Assembly: GCF_000349945.1 (NCBI RefSeq)
Contig: NC_020516.1
Location: 2,170,001 to 2,234,000, forward strand
Length of the DNA stretch: 64,000 nucleotides
Direction: 5' to 3'
From: Azoarcus sp. KH32C
GTDB taxonomy: Bacteria; Pseudomonadota; Gammaproteobacteria; Burkholderiales; Rhodocyclaceae
Both the position numbers and the translations under genes were made by a program. A model generated the notes under the pieces. The model ran no database searches. It was not told where the DNA came from and was given only the letters and a program-made list of their open reading frames with translations. Numbering within the stretch: the first letter of the stretch is position 1; every line of letters begins with the position of its first letter. Positions 44,698-52,305 of this stretch are shown here, in pieces.

Positions 44698-46059
44698 ATG
44701 AAACTCTCGAAATCCATCTTGTTCGGCCTTGCCGCTGCCGTTTCTGCCAATTCGGCGCTGGCCACGGTCAGCGCCGATGAAGCGCGACAATTGGGCTCAT
44801 CGCTGACGCCGGTCGGCGCGGAAAAGGCGGCCAACGGCGCGGGCACGATCCCGGCATACAGTGGCACCGCGATTGCCGCGCCCGCGTCCTTCAAAAAGGA
44901 TAGCGGCATTCGTCCCGATCCTTTTGGCGACGAAAAGCCGCGACTGGTGATCACGTCGAAGAACATGGCCGAGCATGCCGACAAACTGACCGAAGGCGCC
45001 AAGGAATTGCTGAAGCGCTACAATACGTTCCGCATGGATGTGTATCCGACCCATCGTACCGCCGTGTTGCCGAAGCAGTTGCAGGAAAACACGCTGAAGA
45101 ACGCGGCGAACGCAAAGGCGGTCGAGGGTGGCCTTGCGGTCGAGAATGCGCTGCCGGGCGTCCCGTTCCCGATCCCGAAGACAGGCAACGAGGCGATGTG
45201 GAATCACCTGGTCCGCTATCAGGGGACCGGCATGTTCGCGAAGTACGATTCGTGGAACGTCGACTCGGCCGGCGTCGCGAGCCTCGCCACGTCGGGCGAA
45301 ATCAATTATGAATGGCCGATCTATTCGCCCGCCAAGATCAATACCGTGATGAAGGGTGACGATCCGTACTGGCGCGTCAGGGCGGCCTACCAGGCCCCGG
45401 CTCGCCGGGCGGGCGAGTCTCTGATGGTCGTCGATTCGGTCAGCCCGCTGGAGCAGCCGCGCCGGGCCTGGCAATACCTCCCCGGGCAGCGGCGCGTCAA
45501 GCTCGCCCCGGACATCGCCTACGACACGCCGAATGCTGCGACTGCGGGCGGCTCGACCTATGACGACGTCAGTATCTTCAATGGGGCACTGGATCGCTTC
45601 GATTTCAAACTGCTCGGCAAACGCGAGATGTACGTGCCGTACAGCAGCTATCGCCTCACGTACGAGCCGGACATGGCAAAGATCACGACGCCGAAACACC
45701 TGAATCCGGATCTCGTGCGCTGGGAGCTTCATCGCGTGTGGGTCGTCGAGGCGACGCTCAAGCCCGGAAAGCGGCACATCTACGCGAAGCGCACTTTCTA
45801 CATCGATGAGGACAGCTGGTTCGTGGTGGCTGCCGATCAGTTCGACGCCCGGGGAGAACTTTATCGCGCCTCCTTCGCGTATCTGGGTTTCGGTTACGAC
45901 GCGAACATCATGAACGGCGACACCCAGGGTTTCTACGACTTCGTGGCCGGCTCATACGCCATCAACGGGTTGTTCGGAAAGGGTTTCCTCAAGTTCGTCG
46001 ATCCTCTTCCCGCGAACCGTTGGGCGCCGGAGAGTCTGGCTGGCGCGGGCGTGCGTTGA
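44698..46059 (+). CDS. DUF1329 periplasmic/outer-membrane protein (module B)
   Basis: A 453-residue paralogue of 11080. It has a signal peptide (LAAAVSANSALATVSADEA) and the same RRAWQYLPGQRRVKLAPD and WELHRVWVVEATLK motifs. It starts 20 bp after DUF1302 with ACGGAGGAATT. The predicted LolA/LolB-like carrier role is as for the module A copy. Confidence 0.87.
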   Translation: MKLSKSILFGLAAAVSANSALATVSADEARQLGSSLTPVGAEKAANGAGTIPAYSGTAIAAPASFKKDSGIRPDPFGDEKPRLVITSKNMAEHADKLTEGAKELLKRYNTFRMDVYPTHRTAVLPKQLQENTLKNAANAKAVEGGLAVENALPGVPFPIPKTGNEAMWNHLVRYQGTGMFAKYDSWNVDSAGVASLATSGEINYEWPIYSPAKINTVMKGDDPYWRVRAAYQAPARRAGESLMVVDSVSPLEQPRRAWQYLPGQRRVKLAPDIAYDTPNAATAGGSTYDDVSIFNGALDRFDFKLLGKREMYVPYSSYRLTYEPDMAKITTPKHLNPDLVRWELHRVWVVEATLKPGKRHIYAKRTFYIDEDSWFVVAADQFDARGELYRASFAYLGFGYDANIMNGDTQGFYDFVAGSYAINGLFGKGFLKFVDPLPANRWAPESLAGAGVR

Positions 46060-46073
46060 GCCGAAGGGGCGCA

Positions 46074-47132
46074 ATGATGATGAGTATCACTCGGACAGCA
46101 TCCGTCCTCGCGTGCTGCGTGCTCGCGGGCGTGATGCAGCCGGCCGCGGCTGCCGACTTTGTCGATCCCCTCGATGCGCCGTCGGTTCCCAGCGCATTGG
46201 CTGCGGGGAGCCTGATCACCGGCTTGTCTCACGCCGGTGAGCGAGTCGTCGCTGTTGGCCAGCGCGGGCATGTGCTTGTCTCGGGTGACGGCGGCAAGAC
46301 CTGGGCGCAGGCGCAAGTGCCGGTCAAGTCGGACCTGGTCGCCGTGAGTTTTCCGACCCCCTTGCGCGGATGGGCGGTCGGTCACGACGGGGTGGTGCTC
46401 GCGACCTCCGATGGCGGCGCAAACTGGGTTCGACAGTTTGACGGCCGCAGCGCAGCCCGCGCGATGGCCGATCATTACGCGAACGCGTCCGCCGAACTTG
46501 CACAGGAGGCCGAGCGATTCGTTGCGGACGGGCCGGACAAGCCCTTCCTCGACGTCTGGTTCGAGAACGAGACGACCGGGTACATCGTCGGTGCCTTCAA
46601 CCTGATCTTTCGGACCGAGGACGGAGGCAAGACTTGGGTGCCCTGGTTCGACCGTACGGAGAACCCACGGCGGCTGCATCTGCACGCCGTGAGAGGTTTC
46701 GGCAAGGACGTGTTCATTGTCGGCGAGCAGGGTCTGGTGCTGAAGCTCGACCGGGACGCCGGCCGCTTCCGTGCGGTGCAGACGCCATACAACGGCAGCT
46801 ACTTCGGCATCACCGGCAAGGACAAGAGCCTGATCGTGTTCGGCCTGCGGGGTAACACCTACCGCAGCGTCGACGGTGGCGTGCACTGGGCGAAGATCGA
46901 GACGAATACGGGCGGCGCAATTACCGCGGCGGATGTCGCGCCGAACGGCGACATCGTGCTCGCCGGTCAGGATGGCACGGTGTTCGTGAGCACTGACGAC
47001 GGCGCAAGCTTCAGCGCTGTCGAGGTCAGCCCCCGCCTGCCGACGTCTGCCCTGCTCGTTCAGGGCAGGGATGATTTGATTCTGGCAGGTATCCGCGGGC
47101 TGCGGGTCGCGCCGGTGAAGACTGCTCGTTGA
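46074..47132 (+). CDS. YCF48/BNR-type beta-propeller protein (module B)
   Basis: A 352-residue exported propeller. The signal peptide ends near QPAAAADFVDP, and blades are marked SGDGGKTW, TSDGGANW, TEDGGKTW, SVDGGVHW and STDDGASF. Three ATGs in a row (46074, 46077, 46080) follow GAAGGGG; the exact start is uncertain by two codons. Shorter leader than the module A copy. Probably part of a trans-envelope complex with its neighbours. Confidence 0.84.
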   Translation: MMMSITRTASVLACCVLAGVMQPAAAADFVDPLDAPSVPSALAAGSLITGLSHAGERVVAVGQRGHVLVSGDGGKTWAQAQVPVKSDLVAVSFPTPLRGWAVGHDGVVLATSDGGANWVRQFDGRSAARAMADHYANASAELAQEAERFVADGPDKPFLDVWFENETTGYIVGAFNLIFRTEDGGKTWVPWFDRTENPRRLHLHAVRGFGKDVFIVGEQGLVLKLDRDAGRFRAVQTPYNGSYFGITGKDKSLIVFGLRGNTYRSVDGGVHWAKIETNTGGAITAADVAPNGDIVLAGQDGTVFVSTDDGASFSAVEVSPRLPTSALLVQGRDDLILAGIRGLRVAPVKTAR

Positions 47133-47143
47133 GGGAAATCGCG

Positions 47144-49690
47144 ATGGCAATGGGAAGTGAGTGTGTAGGCGAGATGCCGGTGGTCAAACGCCTTGAGGAC
47201 TTCGATCGCCGGTCGGGCAATCTGATCGAGCGTCTCGTCTTCAACAACCGCCTTGCTGTAGTCCTTGTATGCCTCGTCGTGACGGCGGTTCTGGCTTACC
47301 TGGGCGCGAGCCGGTTGGTGCTGAATGCCAGCTTCGAGAAGATGATCCCGCAGGCTCATCCGTACATTCAGAACTACCTCGAGAACCGCAAGGCGCTGCG
47401 GGGTCTCGGCAATGCGTTGCGCGTTGTCGTGGAGAACGAGAACGGCGATATCTTCGACCCGAAGTATCTGGAGGTGCTGAAGCAGGTCAATGACGAGCTC
47501 TTCGTCACGCCCGGCGTCGATCGGGCATGGCTCAAGTCGATCTGGACGCCTTCGGTGCGCTGGGCCGAGGTGACGGAGGAGGGATTCCAGGGCGGCCCCG
47601 TGATGCCCGACACCTACGACGGATCTCCTGCGGCCGTGGAACGGCTCAAGCAGAACATCGCACGCTCGGGGATCGTCGGAAGCGTCGTCGCGAACAACTT
47701 CAAGTCGAGCATGATCTTCGTCCCGCTGCTGGACAAGGACCCCGCGTCCGGCGAGCGGATCGACTATCAGGCGCTCTCGCGCCTGCTCGAAGCCAAGATC
47801 CGCGACAAATACGAACTGCCGGGCAGTACTGGGGGACATCCGCAGGCCACGGAAGGCGCGCGCGTCAAGATCCACATCATCGGGTTCGCCAAGCTCGTCG
47901 GCGAGTTGATCGAAGGCCTCGTGCAGGTCATGGTGTACTTTGGCATTGCGGCAGTCATCGCCACTGCCGTGATCTACTCGTACACACGCTGCGTCCGCAG
48001 CACCGTGTTGGTCATCGCCTGCTCGCTGATGGCTGTCGTCTGGCAACTGGGTCTCGTTGCGATTTTGGGATTCGAGCTCGATCCTTACTCCATCCTCGTG
48101 CCATTCCTCGTGTTCGCGATCGGCGTGTCGCACGGCGCGCAGAAGATGAACGGCATCATGCAGGACATCGGACGGGGCACGCATCGGCTCGTCGCGGCGC
48201 GCTACACGTTTCGCCGACTCTTTCTTGCCGGTCTGACCGCTCTGCTTGCCGATGCGGTGGGCTTTGCCGTGCTGATGGTGATCGACATCCCCGTCATCAA
48301 GGATCTCGCGCTCACTGCGAGCATGGGCGTCGCCGTACTGATCTTCACGAACCTGTTGCTGCTGCCGGTGTTCTTGTCGTACGTCGGCGTGAGTCCTGCC
48401 GCGGCAAGACGCTCGCTGGCGGAGGAGAACGAGGAGCGGGAAGGGAAGGGCCTGGGCGCGTTGTGGACGTCGCTCGACCGATTCACCGAGCGACGCTGGG
48501 CAATCGGGGCGATCGCAGTGTCGGCTATGCTGGCGATCGGCGGATTCGTGGTCAGTCTGCAACTGAAGGTGGGCGACCTCGATCCGGGCGCCCCCGAACT
48601 GCGACCCGAATCACGTTACAACCGCGACAACGCCTACATCACGGCCAACTATTCGCTCTCGAGCGATCAGTTTGCGGTGATGGTCAAGACGCCCAAGGAA
48701 GGCTGTCTCAAATACGAAACGCTGGTCGAGGCCGATCAGCTCGCCTGGAGCATGCGGCAGTTGCCCGGGGTGCAGACCACCGTCTCCCTGGTCGATGCGG
48801 TCCGCCAGATCACCGTCGGGTCATTCGAAGGCAATCCGAAATGGCTCACCATTTCGCGAAACCAGGACGTGCTGAACTACGGGGCACAACAGACTTCGGT
48901 GAATAACCCGGACCTCTTCAACACGGAATGTTCGTTGATGCCGGTGATCGCCTATCTGGCGGATCACAAGGCAGAAACCCTGGACCGACTGGTTGCCGTG
49001 ACCGACGAGTTTGCGCGCAGCCACAGCACGCCGGAGCGACAGTTCTTGCTGGCCGCAGGAAGCGCGGGTATCGAGGCCGCTACCAATATCGTCGTGCGTG
49101 AGGCCAACCGCAGCATGCTGCTCTACGTCTATGCGGCGGTGATCGTGCTGTGCTTCGTGACCTTCCGCAGCTGGCGTGCCGTGGTGGTTGCCGTTGTACC
49201 GCTGGCGGTCACCTCCATCCTGTGCGAGGCGCTCATGGTGACTCTCGGGATGGGCGTGAAAGTCGCAACACTTCCCGTCATCGCACTGGGTGTCGGGATC
49301 GGCGTCGATTACGCGCTGTACCTGCTTTCCGTGCAGCTTGCGCAACAGCGCCAGGGGCTGTCGCTCGCCGAGGCGTACAAGCGATCGGTGCAATTTACCG
49401 GCAAGGTCGTCGCGCTGGTCGGCGTGACGCTCGCGGCCGGGGTGATCACCTGGGCCTGGTCTCCGATCAAGTTTCAGGCGGACATGGGGATTCTGCTGAC
49501 CTTCATGTTTGTCTGGAACATGCTCGGTGCGCTGATTCTGATCCCGGCCCTGTCCCATTTCCTGCTGAATACGCGCGTGTCCGTCATGAAAGGGCAACGC
49601 ACTCCCGAGTCGGTGCACCGGGATCAGGAGAAAGCCGCAGCACGCGAAGCATGCGGCTCGACGAAGGGTCTTGTGAAATCCCCGACCTGA
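47144..49690 (+). CDS. MMPL/RND-superfamily permease (module B)
   Basis: An 848-residue inner-membrane permease. It has the same plan as 13666: an N-terminal helix, a periplasmic loop, a helix cluster (FLVFAIGVSHGAQKMNGIMQ), a second loop, and a second cluster (VIALGVGIGVDYALYLLSVQ). It carries ~30 extra hydrophilic C-terminal residues (after LLNTRVSVMKGQ) absent from the module A protein. ATG 47144 follows GAGGGAAATC; a TTG five codons upstream is less likely. Last gene of module B. Confidence 0.88.
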   Translation: MAMGSECVGEMPVVKRLEDFDRRSGNLIERLVFNNRLAVVLVCLVVTAVLAYLGASRLVLNASFEKMIPQAHPYIQNYLENRKALRGLGNALRVVVENENGDIFDPKYLEVLKQVNDELFVTPGVDRAWLKSIWTPSVRWAEVTEEGFQGGPVMPDTYDGSPAAVERLKQNIARSGIVGSVVANNFKSSMIFVPLLDKDPASGERIDYQALSRLLEAKIRDKYELPGSTGGHPQATEGARVKIHIIGFAKLVGELIEGLVQVMVYFGIAAVIATAVIYSYTRCVRSTVLVIACSLMAVVWQLGLVAILGFELDPYSILVPFLVFAIGVSHGAQKMNGIMQDIGRGTHRLVAARYTFRRLFLAGLTALLADAVGFAVLMVIDIPVIKDLALTASMGVAVLIFTNLLLLPVFLSYVGVSPAAARRSLAEENEEREGKGLGALWTSLDRFTERRWAIGAIAVSAMLAIGGFVVSLQLKVGDLDPGAPELRPESRYNRDNAYITANYSLSSDQFAVMVKTPKEGCLKYETLVEADQLAWSMRQLPGVQTTVSLVDAVRQITVGSFEGNPKWLTISRNQDVLNYGAQQTSVNNPDLFNTECSLMPVIAYLADHKAETLDRLVAVTDEFARSHSTPERQFLLAAGSAGIEAATNIVVREANRSMLLYVYAAVIVLCFVTFRSWRAVVVAVVPLAVTSILCEALMVTLGMGVKVATLPVIALGVGIGVDYALYLLSVQLAQQRQGLSLAEAYKRSVQFTGKVVALVGVTLAAGVITWAWSPIKFQADMGILLTFMFVWNMLGALILIPALSHFLLNTRVSVMKGQRTPESVHRDQEKAAAREACGSTKGLVKSPT

Positions 49691-49744
49691 GACTATGCCG
49701 GAATTGTAGAAACCGCGTGCCGGCCGAAGGATGGCCGAAGCACT

Positions 49745-49798
49745 CCCGCTCACAGACGAGCGGGCGCCGGTGGTCTTTCCACTGAAGGACCGCCGGCG
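49745..49798 (+). terminator. two adjacent stem-loops between module B and the MFS gene
   Basis: CCCGCTC - ACAGAC - GAGCGGG (49745-49764) and CGCCGGTGGTC / GACCGCCGGCG (49765-49798, one wobble). No T-run and no good -10 at the palindrome-promoter spacing, so a terminator or attenuator is likelier than an operator. Confidence 0.5.
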
Positions 49799-49827
49799 AA
49801 CAAGACGATGAGAGGAGACAACACAAA

Positions 49828-51129
49828 ATGCATTTCACCGTCGGCAAGCCCGAACCGGGCACCCCTGACGATCGCACCAGACCTGGCCTCTATGCATGGA
49901 TCGTATTTGCGCTGACCTGTGCATTGATGCTGTCGGACTACCTGTCACGGCAGATGGTCAATGCGATCTTCCCTTTCCTGAAGTCCGATTGGGCTTTGTC
50001 CGATACGGAACTTGCCTCGCTCGTGAGCGTCGTGTCCCTGTCAGTCGGCATCCTGACGCTGCCGCTATCCTTGCTGGTTGACCGTTGGGGCCGGGTGAAG
50101 AGTGCCACGGCCATGGCGATTGTGTGGGCGCTGGCGACCATCGCGTGTGGTCTGAGCGGAAACTATTCGCAACTCCTCGCGGCGCGCGCCGTGGTCGGTT
50201 TTGGCGAAGCCGCCTACGGGAGCGCCGGCGGGGCCATCCTGATGGCCGCCTTTCCGCCTCGCTTGCGCTCGACCGTCATGGGTGCATTCATTTCTGCCGG
50301 GGTGTTCGGCTCCGTCGCGGGCGTGGTGCTCGGCGGCGTGCTTGCGACCCATCTGGGCTGGCGCATGACCTTCCTCGTGATCGGTGCCGCAGGACTGATC
50401 CTCGCCGTAACCTACCCGCTCGTGGTTCGCGAATCGAAGATCTCGAAGACGAAGGCGAACAGGGTGAGATTACCGTTGCGGCAAGTCTTTCAGGGCGTCT
50501 TCGCTTCTTCATGCACACGCTTCACCTTGCTGGCCAGCGGGCTGCAGATGTTCACGCAGGGTGCCTTGATCGCCTGGCTCCCGAGTTTCCTCAATCGTCA
50601 CAACGGCCTGGCTCCGAGTCAGGCGGCGATGCTTACAGGGATCATCATCCTTATCGGCGGGGCCGGGATGGTGATCTGCGGCAATGTCGTCGATCGCTGC
50701 AGTCTGTCGAACAAACGGAACAAGCTGCGCATCCCTGCGGCCTACGCGCTGGGCTCGTGCCTCCTGTTGATTCTCGGTTTCTCGCTTCCGCCGGGACCGC
50801 TCCAGCTGGCCGTGATCGCAGCGGGGGCGTTCTTCGCGGGGGGGCAAGCCGGTCCGAGTGTTGCGGTGATTACAGACCTGACGCCGCCTGCGATTCATGC
50901 CACGGCAATCGCCACATGCACCCTCGCGAACGCCCTGCTCGGCCTCGCGCCGGGCCCGTTCGTCACGGGGCTGCTTGCCGACGCCTTCGGGCTTCAATCC
51001 GCCCTGCAGTTGGCCCCTCTCGTCAGCGTGGCGGTGGCCGCGGCTTTCCTGGCCGCAGCCAGGCATTTCGACGCCGACTATCGGCGCGTCCACCCGGTAT
51101 CGTCCGCCCCCGCTTGCGTCGGGGCGTGA
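49828..51129 (+). CDS. MFS transporter
   Basis: A 433-residue major facilitator with about 12 hydrophobic segments. The motif-A-like loop between helices 2 and 3 reads LLVDRWGRVKSATA, and the central cytoplasmic loop is basic (VRESKISKTKANRVRL). AGAGGAGAC precedes the ATG. Proton-coupled uptake of an organic acid or aromatic is the usual role in such clusters; substrate unknown. It stands between module B and the glycyl-radical operon, and either could use it. Confidence 0.85.
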   Translation: MHFTVGKPEPGTPDDRTRPGLYAWIVFALTCALMLSDYLSRQMVNAIFPFLKSDWALSDTELASLVSVVSLSVGILTLPLSLLVDRWGRVKSATAMAIVWALATIACGLSGNYSQLLAARAVVGFGEAAYGSAGGAILMAAFPPRLRSTVMGAFISAGVFGSVAGVVLGGVLATHLGWRMTFLVIGAAGLILAVTYPLVVRESKISKTKANRVRLPLRQVFQGVFASSCTRFTLLASGLQMFTQGALIAWLPSFLNRHNGLAPSQAAMLTGIIILIGGAGMVICGNVVDRCSLSNKRNKLRIPAAYALGSCLLLILGFSLPPGPLQLAVIAAGAFFAGGQAGPSVAVITDLTPPAIHATAIATCTLANALLGLAPGPFVTGLLADAFGLQSALQLAPLVSVAVAAAFLAAARHFDADYRRVHPVSSAPACVGA

Positions 51130-51151
51130 GGTAAGCAGGCTCAGCTTCGGA

Positions 51152-51183
51152 CGACGGAGGGAGCGGAGGGAGACCCTCCGTCG
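51152..51183 (+). terminator. stem-loop terminator after the MFS gene
   Basis: CGACGGAGGG and CCCTCCGTCG form a perfect 10-bp stem with a ~12-nt loop, about 25 bp after the stop codon. No long T-run follows. Confidence 0.55.
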
Positions 51184-51384
51184 GATGGGGCGCCCGGATG
51201 AACCTCCAGTCAGCCTGGAAACGTCCTTCCCCGGATAGGGCCGGAACATCGCTCACGTCACAGCGTTGGTGCGGTGGCTATCGGGACGGGCGATTCGACG
51301 TGCCCCCGGGAAATGCGCGAGTCCCGGAAAGATAAGTTTGCTGCCCGAGATGATAAATGCCGGGCGCGCGCCGGCGGTAAGGTT

Positions 51385-51400
51385 TGTTCTAGATCGAACA
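51385..51400. promoter_or_regulatory. possible operator upstream of the SDR-GRE operon
   Basis: TGTTC - TAGATC - GAACA, a 5-bp inverted repeat 12 bp before the SDR start. It is the only obvious symmetric element in the 51184-51412 region. No G/C palindrome occurs here. Confidence 0.3.
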
Positions 51401-51412
51401 GGTGGAAACGTC

Positions 51413-52252
51413 ATGCGTTTTGAGGGCAGGGTGGTTCTGGTTACGGGTGGGTCGGAAGGCTTGGGCAAGGGAATTGCCGAAGCCTTCCTGCGCGAGGGCG
51501 CGCGGGTGGCCATCAATGGTCGCAACCGCGAGAAACTCGCGCATGCCGTCGAGGATCTTCGTGGCCGGACCGGCGTTGGCCGGGATGCCGTGCTCGCCGC
51601 GGCCGCTGACATCGGCGACAGCGCCAGTGTGACGGCGATGTTCGCGCAGATCGTCGAGCGCTTCGGCACCCTCGACGTGCTGATCAACAATGCCGCCCTG
51701 ACCCCGGTGGACGCCGAAGGCGCCAAGGCCAGGACGGAGTTCATGCAGCTGACGACGACGCCGATCCCCAAGCGTTCGCTCCAAGTCACCAGCCAGATGT
51801 CGGACGAGCGCTGGCTGAAGATGATCGACACCAACCTCAACGGGCTCTTCTACTGCACGCGCGCGGCGCTGCAGATCATGGAACCCAGGGGCTACGGCAA
51901 GATCGTCAATGTCGGTTCGACGGCCGGCATCAGCGGCCTTTCGGCCCACAGCCCGCACTACGCGGCCTCGAAGGGCGGCATGGTCGCCTTCACCAAATCG
52001 GTCGCCGTCGAAGTGGCGGGCGCCGGCATCAACGTCAATTGCATCGCCGCCGGCGGCGTTGCCACCGAGGCGTGGGACGCCCTTTTCGCCAAGGGTGGTG
52101 ACGCGCTGCGCGCCCAGGTCATGCAGATGATTCCTGCGGGACGCCTGGGCACGATTGACGAATACGCGTCGCTGGCACTCTACCTTGCCAGCGACGAGGC
52201 GGCCTACCTGATGGGGCAGATCATCAGCCCCAACGGCGGCCTAATCACCTGA
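51413..52252 (+). CDS. short-chain dehydrogenase/reductase (SDR C), first gene of the GRE operon
   Basis: A 279-residue classical SDR. It has TGGSEGLGKG, NNAAL in place of NNAG, and the catalytic YAASK. It shares the unusual loop TTPIPKRSLQVTSQMSDERW and the end IISPNGG with SDR A at 3712. The ATG follows GGTGGAAACG. It ends 53 bp before the glycyl radical enzyme, so it is probably co-transcribed and acts on the GRE substrate or product (alcohol/ketone interconversion). Confidence 0.86.
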   Translation: MRFEGRVVLVTGGSEGLGKGIAEAFLREGARVAINGRNREKLAHAVEDLRGRTGVGRDAVLAAAADIGDSASVTAMFAQIVERFGTLDVLINNAALTPVDAEGAKARTEFMQLTTTPIPKRSLQVTSQMSDERWLKMIDTNLNGLFYCTRAALQIMEPRGYGKIVNVGSTAGISGLSAHSPHYAASKGGMVAFTKSVAVEVAGAGINVNCIAAGGVATEAWDALFAKGGDALRAQVMQMIPAGRLGTIDEYASLALYLASDEAAYLMGQIISPNGGLIT

Positions 52253-52305
52253 CTCTCACAGTCACCGACGTCCTCGTTACACCGAACCTCAGGAGACCCG
52301 ACGAA

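Noticed and set aside
49745..49764. Palindrome before the MFS gene as another LAL-type operator
   Set aside because: The arms are CCCGCTC/GAGCGGG and not C/G runs, and no -10 hexamer follows at 19-24 nt.
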